Part shown: one piece after another, positions 1-11,653 of the stretch
How the letters are laid out: every line of letters starts with the position of its first letter
How positions within the stretch are numbered: position 1 is the stretch's first letter
DNA from: Gyromitra esculenta
Lineage: Eukaryota; Ascomycota; Pezizomycetes; Pezizales; Discinaceae
Assembly (NCBI GenBank): GCA_038503075.1
Contig: JBCAML010000020.1
Span: forward strand, 682,001 to 746,000
Direction: 5' to 3'
Length of the DNA stretch: 64,000 nucleotides
Notes under the pieces: model-generated
The model's database searches: none
What the model was told of the DNA's origin: nothing
What the model saw: the letters and a program-made list of their open reading frames with translations, nothing else
Translations under genes and position numbers: made by a program

Positions 1-634
1 TGGAAATTTGCATCATTTCCGAGCAACCCCACCCAGCTATATCTGCACCCAAACTCGGATAAGAGGGATCTGAGGGTAATTCGCTGTGATCCACTCTTGC
101 TGCTTCAATGACCTCATCGATATGATTGAAAGATGTGTGGAAAGTTCCATGAGGCAAAGTCAAAGCTAGCAGCCCTCTATTGGTGGATTCCGTGTCGCAA
201 ATATGATATCGGAAAGTTGAAAATATGTATAGTAGGATAAAGCGAGAAAGAGCTGAGACGACTGTATCTAGAATGAAAAAATTGGCAAATATCGACAGAG
301 TATAGGCGTGTTGCTATGTCCTGTCAGCGGGATGGTGTGAGAGTATACGTAAGAGTAGAAAATCTAAGGAACTTACCTTTATAGAGCCAAAAAAGCCCAA
401 TAAGCTTATGAGTGTAGCAAAATATGTATACAAGGCAAGGCTATCCAAGCCTCGATGGGTGTCGCTTGATAATTTATAGAAAAGACAAGCTGAAAATCCA
501 TTCGAAATCAACGCCAAAACTCCAATAGCAATAGTAAAACCGCTGCAGAAGGATTGGTAAGTATATCTCATTGTAGGGTAGAGGATTAGAGGGTATTTTT
601 TGATGGGGGCATACCGAAGTCGCTTCAGAACCAT
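1..634 (-). CDS. Small multi-spanning membrane protein, 3' end cut by the window edge
   Basis: Unrecognised integral membrane protein. Exons on the minus strand are 634-615, 542-377 and 313-1 (continuing beyond the left edge); introns 543-614 and 314-376 have GT-AG ends and all junctions keep phase. Translation starts MVLKRLRGFTIAIG and gives 166 codons inside the window. Hydrophobic segments lie at about residues 7-28 (FTIAIGVLALISNGF), 42-60 (YTYFATLISLLGFFGS), 65-80 and 83-98 (ALSRFILLYIF). A polar region containing PHGTFHTSF and an acidic stretch follow. A four-helix topology with a cytosolic C-terminal tail is the simplest reading. A longer unspliced reading frame through this region exists, but it ends at a stop just after the 3' splice site and ignores both introns, so I prefer the spliced model. 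No family name can be given. Confidence 0.6.
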
Positions 635-770
635 TATGGCTGGCTGGACAGTTAAATAACACTCTGCTTCTAAAATAAATAAATAACATATAACAACAAA
701 AGGTATCCCGCCGAAAAGTAGATCCCCCGCAAAATCTACCGGCCCCTTCCCCTCCCGCAAAATCCCAATC

Positions 771-1255
771 TTAATTGAGTGTGGACCGAGATCGATGGGC
801 GTCAATGATGTCAATATGTTCGCCGTGTCCACTGTGTTCGTCGTCGTCGTCGGGCAATGCTTCAATAATCTCAACTACCTCGGCCTCCGGGTCGTAGTCT
901 GTATGGTCCGACGGACGACGTGCCGCAGTTTCCTACGGGTACACTCCCGTCAGTTTCTGATTCACACTTTCACGGGCTATCGAAATAATCGAACGCAGTT
1001 CACAACAAAAGCCCGCCAAGATTTACACAAGGAGAAACGAGCGAAACATACTGTCGATACAACAACTACCCTTCCACGAGGAGCTTTCTCAGGATCGTCG
1101 TCGCTGCTGTAATCCGAGCCCGCCTTACCCCGTATGCCAAGGAAATAACTTGGTCTGTAGCAGTATGCGCAGGTACAAAGGACGACACCACAGATAACAA
1201 GTGTAGCGAAGAAGATAGAAAGGAACAAGGAGACGGTGGCTTTTGGCATCCCCAT
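771..1255 (-). CDS. Small single-pass membrane protein with acidic tail
   Basis: Two exons, 1255-1052 and 932-771, joined in phase 0 across an intron with donor GTATGT and acceptor CGTAG; 121 residues. The N-terminus carries one strong hydrophobic segment (residues about 7-33, VSLFLSIFFATLVICGVVLC, then Cys/Tyr-rich), which is a signal anchor or uncleaved TM helix. After it come basic residues, the acidic patch SDYSSDDDPEKAP, then a soluble tail with a run of four Asp. The stop lies 137 bp before the start of the next minus-strand gene. No family recognised. Support comes from phase-consistent splicing and the sharp change from membrane to charged composition; the protein is short, so moderate confidence. 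Confidence 0.5.
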
Positions 1256-2493
1256 TCTGTGGACGGTGCAGTTATGATGTAGCGAATTTTTTAGCCTGGT
1301 TTAGATTGACGTATTCCGGGTGATCCGATCAAGTATTTCTCAGCAGCACTTGCTGCGGGTTTCACTTTCGATAATCGTAAGGTCGTGAGTCCGGGAACAG
1401 CTGGCCCGCGGAGAGGAGGACTGGGGGCTCTAGCCAATAAGAATTCGGATAGCAGCGGTATGGAGCGACGGACAAGTAGCTTAAGACCGACCGAAAGCTG
1501 ACTATTAGGCGATGCAGGCCTGGATATGTACTATCAATAACGGAGATTTGTAATCGACCGATAAAGCACGTACAAAGGTTGTCTGGGAGGCGGTCAAGAA
1601 ACAGGAATATAAACCAGGAAGACGAGAAATTGAGAGAACTGGCAGGCACGAAGAGTTTTGTATGATCGGACACGTCAACGGCCTTAATCACAAAAAAATA
1701 TTCGGGGCAGGAAAAAAAGACGAGAGGCGGAGGATGTCCAGGGTCTGATACTCGGATGCCGCTCGTGCAGCCTGCTTATTGGGCGCAAGCGCTTCAGTCT
1801 ACGCCAGAGGCACAGAATCACCCTCCTGTCCTGTCCAAGTCTGGAATGTCTGCAAAACCCCGTGGCCGGCCAACCTCCCCGTTCTTACTTTGGCGAACCG
1901 CACAACCATTTCGGTTGTTGCTAGTGTGTATATGTGGTCATGCCCCCATGTCGCAAGTCCATGCTGAAGGGGCCACCAAGAGGCCTTTTCATTTGGAGTA
2001 TCTTTCCCTTATGTGTTTGGGCAGATCTATCAGGGCAAGAGCTAGCCAAGCCAATTTATCTCCTTTCGTGCTAATTCGCTGGGTATCTTGTGATGTTGGT
2101 TCCCCACAAGCTACAAGCTGTAAGTTCTCTCTATTTTTACCCGGCTGGGTAAAAGTTGACCGTTCCCTGCGTTCCTGGTGTTCATCGGATCCCATCCATC
2201 AAGATCTCAGCAGCCGGCAGTTTTGCGCCCAGCGGGGTTTTCGAAAAGGGTCTTCTTAACGTTGTGCTTCAGCTTTCTTTTCATTCACCCCACTTCTTTA
2301 AATATGGATAATTAGGCCCCCAATAATTGCGACCAGCCCAGTGGTTGGTGGTTGATGCAGCCCTAATCCGTTTCTTTCAAAATTTCGGTTAAACATTCTC
2401 GATCGTAAGAATAGGTTTCCTTGGAATAGTCACAAAGAAAATGTAGTGTTGACTATCAAACCGGGGACTCCGGAGTCATTGCAAACCAGTGTA

Positions 2494-2627
2494 CTCGTGC
2501 TCTAGCATAAGTACCTAAAAATGCTTTTTGGTGGCAAAGTTTTTTTAATTCGTCCCGCAGCAGCGCTTCAAAGTTTGGTTGGCCAAAGCCTTACCCTTGT
2601 TTTCAGGTACTTATGCTAGAGCACAAG
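2494..2627. mobile_element. MITE-like element, 134 bp
   Basis: Terminal inverted repeats of at least 30 bp: the left end reads CTCGTGCTCTAGCATAAGTA and the right end, reverse-complemented, differs by only one or two bases. Both ends are bounded by TA (2492-2493 and 2628-2629), the target duplication of Tc1/mariner-type transposons. No coding capacity. Confidence 0.6.
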
Positions 2628-3739
2628 TACAGAATCGTCCTTTTTCTCATGCTCCGTTCTTCGGGTCGCTTGACATGGAATAACTGAAGAAAAATCCAAA
2701 AGTTGGCGGGCAAGGACACCACCCTCACGTCGGTTTCAGCCCTAGAGAGCAGACACATCCTATCGATTACGGCCGCCAGATTATTAAAACTAGCTGAGAG
2801 CCTAGTTGACCGAGTGATCATTTTGTTTCGCAGACTGATTGCTGCTCACCGCCGCGGTTTCAATTGCGCATTGGTGAGCTTAGAAAATCTTCCGAGACAA
2901 GCCAGTGTTGTTCGTATTAATACAGTCAATTCCAAGGATGATAAAAATGAATATTAATATTACTGTTGCATGGTGCTTTCAAACTTAGTTCCAATGCCTT
3001 GTGTAATAATTGAGTGCCTATTTTGGTAGGCCTACTCCGCTTTGCTTGTTTTGCATAGCAACTACCAGCCCTGCGTTTGCAGGTCACTTTGTTTTCGGGG
3101 TGTGCCTGACTGCAGGCTGGGGTGCAGCAATATTCGGGAAAATTATTGACCTCAAATCTATAATCCGTCAAGACCTGATCTGTGGTTAGGAATATGGATT
3201 AGTATTTGTATTCGTGATTTGTTTCCATCCCTTTCTCTGGTGTTCTTTTTTTTTTCCCTTAAAAAAGGAAGATAATAAAACCCTTACCCACCGTCTGATT
3301 CTTTTCTTCCCTGTTACGGGCAATCCGTTTTAGTTGGTTTGGTGACGTAAAGCCTTAGGTTGTGCTCTAAAGCCCTCCAGAATGTATTTTGCTCCAAGCC
3401 AAGGGAAATTTGCTTTGACATTCGGATGAAAAGGTGGAAAGAAGAGCGTTTAGGGCGTAGAGCATAGTTCTTGAGAGTCGAGAGCGAAGTGTGGGGTCAG
3501 GAAAAGGGGGAATGAAATCGGAATCGAAAATAGGGAAAAACAAAAAAAAGGACGAGTAGCAGCAGCAGCAGGGGCAGCGACTTTGGATGAGAACTATTTG
3601 CTAGCTGCGAAGAATGTGTAGATGACTCTAGATTCTTACCTCTCAGTCACACAAGCAACAGGAATAAGCGGAAGTCATTTGTATGATATAGTAATAGAGT
3701 AGATGCCATTGAATCTAGCTTCTTGTCTGGTGGAGTAGC

Positions 3740-4410
3740 GCACCGTTCGGACTTTCGCTCAACCAACTTCGCGCGTTCCGCCAACAACCTCCACTCCCGT
3801 ACGCCCGCACGCCCTCACGCTCCTCTCTCGCTCTGAAGTTCACGCCCACTCGCTCGCTCTCTAGTTTGTCCGTTTGCTTGCTCGTTCACTCTCTCGCTCT
3901 CGCTCTCCACCCACAGCCTCTCTCTCCGTTGCTCCTATCCGAGAGTTAGCCCGCAATCCTATTCGCCTCCCCCTCTGTCTCTCCTCTCCTCCACAACGCT
4001 TCCATCCTCCTTGTCCTCTTCCACCTCATTTCCCACTCACACCCTCTACTTCCTCCGCTGCTCTGTTGCACTCAACCAAGCCTTCTCGGAGCTTCGAAAT
4101 CCGTCTTCCCCTACTATTTCCGCCGGTTTCTAAGCGCCCCTCCGTTTCTCTCGCCTCTCTCTCAGCATTGATACGGAATTCTCTCGTATAATTTCGCTGG
4201 CCGAATTTCCCGCTCTTGTTATTTCTGCTGGAGCCGAACGCGGAATCTTTGCTGCCTTGTGCTACCCTTCCTGGATTAAATCTTACGCCACGCCTGTCAT
4301 CCAATTACTCACTATAGGCATTAGGATCGTTATCTTAAGACTCCTCTACGTTCTTTCCACCGAGAAATACTCGTACTAGTTCTTAAATCGTTGACACTTC
4401 CACTCTTCGA
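3740..4410 (+). promoter_or_regulatory. Pyrimidine-rich promoter/5' leader
   Basis: A strongly C/T-rich stretch on the plus strand, densest at about 3770-4060 (repeated CTCTCTCGCT-like runs), lies upstream of the nucleotidyltransferase start at 4417. CT tracts of this kind are common just upstream of transcription starts in filamentous fungi. The 105-codon frame inside it is low-complexity Ser/Pro/Leu and is not taken as a gene. Confidence 0.45.
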
Positions 4411-4416
4411 GGGTTT

Positions 4417-7400
4417 ATGACGTTGAACGTTGGAACGGGTACTTCCCCGTCTCTCCACAACTACCAACAGCAACAGCAACAGCAAACGCATTCTCCTCAG
4501 ATTCTGGAACCTACCAGTCCTCGGAGACGGTATACCATTGGATCCCCCACCTCTTCAATCTTTAAGCCAGCCATTCCACCTAATTCGATACCTCAAGCTG
4601 CCCCACAACAGTTTCTTCCCCTACTATCACCTCACCAAGAGCTCACATCTCAGCCCCGCAGTTTTACCACGGAGCAGTCTCATCAGGCAGCTATCTCCCA
4701 ATCTCATAAAGGCGTCTCTCCTGGTCGCCGACGGCACGATTCAAAATCACCAGAAAGGACTCGAGGAGCTGGGGGAAGGCAAGGTGATGGGCGGAGGAAT
4801 TATCAGCAACAATCAACAGGCTCAAAACATAGTTCATTGGTCATGCAAGGAAGGAAAAATGAGCTGGGACAGCCGATAGCAAATCAGCGGCCTCAGTTGA
4901 AGTATGGCCGATCAAATTCATCGGTTCAGTCGAATTCGTTGCCCTCAACCCCCAACCACAACCCTACAAAAAATGCTCTTTCTCGAAGCCCCTCGCCACC
5001 ATGTGTTCTCGACTCCCCGAGATCGGCAGCCTCAGAGCCGGTCACTAAGGTCCCATTTACGAAATCACAGTACGGTAGATGTGTATACGAGACTGCATTG
5101 ATCAACGCAAGGAGAAGGATGCCCTACTCTCTTGGCATCGAGAAGCTCGGGAAAGAGAAACCAGTTCAGGAGATGTTGTCATCGGAACAGGAAAGGAAAC
5201 TCACGAAGGATATGCTAAATATGTTTGAAGGATTGAAACCGAACGAGGAGAGTAGTAAGAGACGGAGTAAATTTTTGGAGAAGCTTGGGAGGCTGTTAAA
5301 TGACGAATGGCCAGGTCATGATATCCAGGTACATGCTTTTGGGTCGACAGAAAATCATCTTTGCATGAGTGATTCCGATGGTATTTAGTATACTTCCACT
5401 ATTTGGTGGGGGATGTATCGCTGATATCATATAGTGGATATCTGCATAACAACAAAATGGAGAGAATTAGAACATGTCTGCAAGCTCTCAAACGCCCTTG
5501 CTAAACGTTTGTACTCACACAATCATTAAATAGGTATTAATATCTAACGCTCATGGTAGATGGTATGAAACGAGTTGTTTGCGTTCCTGGAGCAAAAGTC
5601 CCCATCGTAAAGATTTGGGATCCCGAGTACGAAGTTGCCTGCGACATGAACGTCAACAACACTTTGGCTCTAGATAATACAAAAATGATTAAGACATACG
5701 TGGAGATCGACGATCGAGTCCGCCCTTTAGCGATGATTATTAAACATTGGACAAAACAAAGGATATTGAATGACGCTGGTGAGTACGATTCCCTAGATTT
5801 AGAGGCTATTCAAAGGATTGACACATGAAAATATAGCTGGTGGTGGGACGCTGAGTTCGTACACATGGATATGCATGATTTTGAATTTTCTCCAAACTAG
5901 AGACCCACCTATCCTTCCTGCGTTGCACCAAAGGCCTCACAAAAAACGACCACCAATATGTGGTGTTGACATCTCTTTTGATGATGATATCGAGTCGCTA
6001 AGGGGATTTGGCCTAGATAACACAGAAACCCTTGGCGAGTTGCTGTTTGCCTTTTTTAAGAAGTACGGGCATGAATTGGACTACGAAAAGAACGTCATAT
6101 CAGTACGGCATGGGAAGCTCCTGTCGAAAGAGGAGAAAAACTGGCAGTACCTACAAAACAATCGACTCTGCGTTGAGGAGCCATTCAACACTAGTCGAAA
6201 TCTTGGCAACACAGCGGACGATTCATCGGTTAGGGGATTACATTTGGAATTCAGAAGAGTTCATAGGATCTTAGCGGAGAAGGCAGATATAGCTGCTTGT
6301 TGTGAACTTTATGAGTTTCCACCTGAGGAGCAGCATGCCCCACTGCAGTCCCACTATGCGCCGCAGCCTTGTCCTGTGCGAATTTCGAGTAGTGGAACTC
6401 GTGGAAAGTCACGTGGCGGATTTTCCGGAAGAGGACGGGGCGGTGGTGGTGGCCATAGACCCAAGAAAACCCCTGGTGGGGGAGGTTATACGAATATTCC
6501 ATTACAGCCTCAGTACATCACACCAGACCTCTATGGATACATGCAGTCACCACAAGAGCACATGCTCGTTCTACAAGCTCAGGCTCGCGTTCATGCTCAA
6601 GTCCAAATTGCACAAGCGCAGGCTGTCCAGGCACATGTTCATGCCCAAATGCATAGTCAGCAATCTCAGCCCCAGCCCCAGTCACCGTCCGCATCTATCA
6701 ATTCTATGGGTTCCGCATCGAATCATCAGGATAATCTCGTTGCCTTGCACCCGTTTGCGTCTTATGCATACCTTGCTCAGCTCTATGGAGTGAATCTCTA
6801 TTACCCTAACCAGCTATATTCTGAAAGCTCATCAGCTCCCGCATCGCCGCACATCGTAAACGATAGCAAGCATGGGCGTGGCCGAGCACGGCGACCAAAT
6901 GGCTATAGCCACGGGTCAAGATCGCAATCTCAACACCCACCTTTACCCGAGATGTACACTACATCAAGTTATGGGAATGCGGCATCAACTACTGGGATGC
7001 CAGGTTCGGAAGATGAGGATTTTGCCGACCATTCTTCAAATGGTAACCCAGCGACTCCTCCAGAAGAGGAACCAGATGAGTATGTGGGGTATTATGCTAT
7101 TGGAGGGTCGCTACAACATGTTCCTGCAGTGATTGATTCGGTCGATGAGGAAGAGGAGCCGTTTTTGGAACAGAAAAGTAGTGTCGATCGTTACAAACGC
7201 CTATCGCAAGAAAGATTGCCTCCACCGTTATTAGGAACGTCGCGAGAGCCATCACCACTCGCGTTAGATAGACATCGGTTTACTCGTGATATGCCGGGGG
7301 GATTGGGCTTGGATAATCCGATTTCCCGCGATCGTTTTAACGACGATCGGGGTCCAGTGATTGTTAACGGTTCAGTATCTATATCATCATCATCGTATGC

Positions 7401-8202
7401 AGATACACCGATTTCGAATCTCTCGCCCCCTTCAGAGGTCCATTATTCATACAACGGATCTGATGGAACGTCAGACATATCAACTATGGAGTCTAAAGGA
7501 ATCTCAGGACACCCTCAACTTTTCGCCCAAAAACTACTGGAAGTACATAATCAAGCGGCTGGTAATCGTCTTGACAACGATATGGTAATTTCTAATATTC
7601 CCAATCAGCACAATGATGATTACACATCAGTATCGATCCCTACTCCCAGTCCCTTGGTGTCCCCAAAATCGGCAACTCAGCCTTCCCGATTAGTTCTAGA
7701 TGACGATATTGAGGGTATTGCCTCTGCTCGACTATCTCCCAACCCTCGGCAACGCGCAGCCACACAAAAGTTGCTTTGGAGTAATGCCGGATCTCCACCG
7801 CTAGATGCCCGTAAATCTAAGGGTAATGGGTCTTTGCAGGAAGATTTAGGGCCCCCTTTTACCCCGATCCCTGAAGTCTCGACCCCCTCGCCAACTCCCA
7901 TTAAAAAGGGTAGCGAAAGCGATTCTCATTCAAAATCATGGAATCGACCTCGTAACAAAAATCAGCCCAGCAGATCTAAAAAAACCCCGGTCACGCCTAC
8001 TGAAAAGGTGGCCCTAAAGAACGGCGTCGACTCTAAGCAAAAAATTGGAGCTACAAGCAATGCTGCTAGAAACTCCAACTCGAAACCTGGGTCAAAGGAG
8101 GGCTGGGAACAACTCAAACCTCAGAGTAGAGGGGCAAAAAAACGGCCACAAAAGGCCACCGAAGCTGTTCCATTGAACGAAAGCGAGCGAAAGGGCGGCT
8201 AA
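4417..8202 (+). CDS. Cid1/TUTase-family nucleotidyltransferase (non-canonical poly(A)/poly(U) polymerase)
   Basis: Adds nucleotides to RNA 3' ends (family: Cid1 terminal uridylyl/poly(A) polymerases). Exons 4417-5380, 5435-5506, 5560-5778, 5837-8202; all phases agree; 1206 residues. Residues 1-230 are disordered and start with a short poly-Gln run. The nucleotidyltransferase core carries the helical-turn motif FGSTENHLC (about residue 308) followed by the two catalytic aspartates in SDSDVDICITT (D321, D323); exon 1 ends inside the D-V codon pair. It continues with VPIVKIWDPE, CDMNVNN and AMIIKHWTKQR, then SSYTWICM and a PAP-associated domain at about 475-545 (LGELLFAFFKKYG). After that comes an RGG-type basic stretch (RGRGGGGG) and about 600 disordered residues rich in Q, S and P. 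The C-terminal extension is much longer than in Cid1 itself. Whether it adds U or A cannot be told from the sequence. Confidence 0.93.
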
Positions 8203-10196
8203 ACTGATTTTACTGTAATCACTTCGGGCCTCTATCACCCCATCCTTTTTGTTTACGAAAGTGTAATTTGTGTAACGATTTGTGGATACTCGTGAGAAAG
8301 ATGTGGATTTGGCAGGAGAGGAAGCTGCCTTTTTCTTTTCTTTCGCACTTTGCGCTTCTTTCTCCCTTTCTCCCTCTTGCATTTGGAATTAACGGCGGCA
8401 GGGTTTTATTAGAACCCTTATGTTCCTTACCTTTAAACCCTTAGTGTGTTTGTTTGTGTGTACTCCTGGTGTAAACTTTTTTATTTTCCTTTTAGTCATT
8501 AATACGGAAACGGAGCGATTCACGGCAAAACGGCATTTTCTTCTATATTATTTGTTACCCCTTCCCCATTACCATTCTTAACCTATTACCTTTTGTTTGG
8601 GGCTTTTTTTTTTTTTGCACCATCTGACCAACAAAAATGTGTCATCTTCCTTTGGTTTGCGGAAGCCATACTACTAAGGGGCAGGCGCATGGCACGTTCA
8701 GCAGAGCGAAAAATGGCAAAAACGCGCCATTATAGTACCAATAAATCGCGGATAGAGAAAGGTAGGCATATACGCAACAACGTGGTACGAAAGAGGATCG
8801 GATTGGCCTGTTGATCTCTCTTGTGAGGGATTTCGTTCCTTTTTTCTTCTCTTCTCACTCTCAGCTGCTCTATCTCTCACTACCTTTTTTCTTTGTTAAA
8901 TACTTTTTTATATATCTTGTGGATGGGTTCGGTTTGGGAACGGAGCTTGGAATCGGTGAGATATTCTTAATTCTGTTTGATTAACGTAAGGGAGAGTGTT
9001 TTCCGAAACGGGGGGGAATGGAGAAACGAGTTGCTGGTTACGGCGGTAGGAGCATTGCTTATGGGTTTTTTTTTTAATCCCTTTGTGGGAAATTTTCTTT
9101 TGTGATCATGATGGGCAGGTTCGGTGCGGTTCGGTTTGATTTGGTTTACGGCTTAGGAAGTAGAGGTGGATCCACATTTGCAATCGTTCAAGGGCTTTCT
9201 TTTTCTTGTTATATCACCCTTTGGCCGTGTTCACTGTTTTGATATGGTAATTTATCCTTACTTTTCCTTCTTGCTTACAATCTAACCCATCAGCATGGCT
9301 TGTAAAGAGTAGGTTGAAGGTATTTTTTTTAGAGCGTGTATATGAAGCTTTCTTTTCCTCTCGCCTCATTTTCTCGAGGGGGGGAGATGGATAGAAAACT
9401 TGGAAAATTGATGAAATAGAAAATATTCACCACCTATATACTGGTTTTAGCTAGGTTGTTTTTTGGGGGGTATTTTGGAGCTAGTAGCCTCAGTTTTCTG
9501 GTTTCCTACTAGACCGTGCAGTGAACTTATGCCGTTGACTTCAGTAGCAGTTGACTCTGGGTAGTAGTAGACAGGCTTAACTGCGTCTAGTCTTGAAGGC
9601 CGTGTGATAACAAATTAGGCCTGACGATGGGACTAGAGTGAGTAATAGTAATAAAAATTCCTGTGCAGAAACTACCGGTACTCAATCGGGTAAGTGCAGC
9701 AACTATAGATGTGCGTATTATACAATAGACTAGAGTATATGTAATACATGTAGTCACTATCATTACCATATAGCGCATGCACCTATGTTTGTATTGTTTC
9801 GCATTGGTAAATTCTTCTGTTGTGAAATACTGAGGATTAGCCCTTGGACAATAAATACTACCGTCATACCTAGCAAAGGCATCCGAGATTCCTTCCCTTG
9901 GTCCATTAATACGCTCGCCTATGCATGTATGTACATTGAATTCATCCGACACTGAGGCTGCTAGAACTAGAAAGCCCAAATATTGAGACGAACTACCCCA
10001 ATAAGAAAAGCCAAACCTCGTTAGAACATCAAAAATCGTAATTAGTACTCTTTTTTTTTTTTTACCAGATAGCACACACCAATAAAGAGACGACGGTATA
10101 TAGAAAATAAAAATCATCCTACACCTCTGAACCTCCCCCCCAAAAAAAATATTTAAGATCACCCATCTCTCATCCACCATCTCCACTTAGGACGCT
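8203..10196. other. Convergent 3' interval, no supported gene
   Basis: Lies between the nucleotidyltransferase stop and the PQ-loop gene stop. AT-rich, with T/A homopolymers. A 199-codon frame on the minus strand (10186-9587) contains hydrophobic stretches and begins 10 bp after the PQ-loop stop, but has no recognisable motif and could be chance; see rejected items. Confidence 0.4.
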
Positions 10197-11151
10197 TTAT
10201 TCTTCCTTCAACTCTCCTCTCCCGCCGCCACAGTCATCACTTGCCAAATCTGGCATGCTACTGCTCTCCGAAGGGAGTTCCTTCTCATCAATTGGTACTA
10301 CACCTCCTGCAGCTTCTAGATCCCGCTTCTCCAACTCTTGCTTCTCCAACTTGCGTTGGTTTCTTGTACGGAAGAGCCATATCCAATGGGAGATGAAGAT
10401 TCCGGATTCGAGAACGAGAACAACGAGGTATAGGACGCAACCCATTGGATCGAAGATGGTCTGGGCGACGAGTGACATGAGGGAAAAAAAAGCCCCAGAC
10501 CAATCAATGCAGAGGAATACCCAGTCTAGACTACGCATTAGTATCAAATGTAGATGGAACGGCGGCGGAGAGAGGAGGGGGTTACCGATGCCCACCACTC
10601 GGCCCTTCCGTTTCCAGATCTCAAAATATGGTGGAATCAATCCCCCAGCGAGAAGGATCGACGCTATGACGCCAATGAAGAGCATAGGCCATTCTGTTCC
10701 ACGCTCATATAATGGGCGAAGGGTCAAGATGAGGGCAGCTTCTATGCCACCGTAAAGAATACCTGTGCTAATGGCAGTAATGGTACTTGTCCAGGTCTTC
10801 CAACTGTGGCCGTAGTGCAGACACTGTGCCCAAGAGACCAAGCTGAGGGACATGAAAACTTGGGCTTGCACCTGGATTGGGATATTGAGGTTTTGAACGA
10901 TTGCGTATACTCCGAAGGGTACTCCTGCTAGATTTGGAGGGGAGGGGCTAGTTAATCAAGGATAAATATGATAACGAGGAGCAGGAAGGAGTACAAGTTG
11001 CCCAAATGAACATCATGGCTGCTGGAAGACCCTCAGTTGTCTTGGAACGGTAGTTTCGCCAGATCTGCGGGGCGAGTTGGACGCACCATAAGACGGTGCC
11101 TATGGTGCCTAGAACATTTGCTGCGACTGGAATTGATTCTTGTCGTGGCAT
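10197..11151 (-). CDS. PQ-loop repeat membrane protein
   Basis: Exons 11151-10995, 10927-10586, 10525-10197; introns of 67 and 60 bp keep phase; 275 residues. The first PQ-loop repeat is intact near residues 8-50: VLGTIGTVLWCVQLAPQIWR followed by NYRSKTTEGLP, i.e. the Pro-Gln dipeptide between two helices that defines the family. A second, degenerate copy is ALILTLRPLYERG...GGLIPPYFEIWKRKG (PP in place of PQ). About seven hydrophobic segments are visible, then a charged tail (EKQELEKRDLEAAGG) ending in acidic residues. PQ-loop proteins are seven-helix transporters of vacuolar or lysosomal amino acids, or SWEET/MPC relatives; the substrate cannot be inferred here. Splicing restores IWATSGVPFGVYAIVQN, which an unspliced reading breaks. 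Confidence 0.85.
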
Positions 11152-11653
11152 ATTTCTTCCTTTTTTTTCTGGAGAGGGGGGATGTGTAGTTTCGTCGGAC
11201 GAAACTCAAATTCGGAGACTTCGTCTCTAGCTAGTAGAGCTTTGCCCAAGCTAGGTAGCTATGAGGTCAGAATGGACGTTTGGACTTCTGGGTATTTGAA
11301 GCAGGGATGGAGAGAGATGTATTTTTTTTATCACACTAGATAAATTTCCGATGAAGTTTACAGCTGGCAGCAGAGGGAGGGACATTTAAGGGTTTTTGAA
11401 TGCTGGAATAGATTGAGTTTAAACCAAGTGCTGCTTACGGGATATAACTCTATTGCGGGTGCTGCTCTAATGCACAGGGCTGGGCACGCGAGATGCGGAT
11501 GAGGAAAAAGAAACGAAGATAAAGCCTCCCTTCACCACGCTAGGCTGAGAATCGCTAAAATATGGCGAGCGTAGCAATCTCAGGCTTCTCAGCACCCCTG
11601 GTCCTTCGTCATCCGGGGGAGGGCAAGCGAACCCTTCCTCCCCTCTCCCAGCG
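11152..11653. other. Intergenic, promoter side of the PQ-loop gene
   Basis: Between the start of the PQ-loop gene and the stop of the next upstream minus-strand gene. I see no gene, repeat or RNA in it. Confidence 0.4.

Larger units (their letters stand above)
1256..4416. other. Gene-poor interval with one MITE and a 5' leader
   Basis: No convincing spliced gene on either strand. Open frames up to 167 codons (1756-2259) have no phase-consistent exon neighbours and no recognisable motif. The interval holds a TA-flanked inverted-repeat element (2494-2627) and, from about 3740, the pyrimidine-rich promoter and leader of the nucleotidyltransferase gene. Confidence 0.5.

Noticed and set aside
314..874. 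Continuous 186-codon minus-strand frame
   Set aside because: It bridges the 3' end of one gene and two exons of the next through an intron. Splicing gives better, phase-consistent proteins.
1756..2259. 167-codon plus-strand frame
   Set aside because: No recognised motif and no matching exon neighbours; composition like random sequence.
3874..4191. 105-codon frame in the leader of the nucleotidyltransferase gene
   Set aside because: Entirely within a CT-rich tract; low-complexity Ser/Pro/Leu translation.
9587..10186. 199-codon minus-strand frame starting 10 bp after the PQ-loop gene stop, with hydrophobic stretches
   Set aside because: No motif, no splice support, and it spans an internal A-run (KKKKR). 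About this many 200-codon frames are expected by chance in 64 kb; it may just be the 3' flank of the PQ-loop gene.
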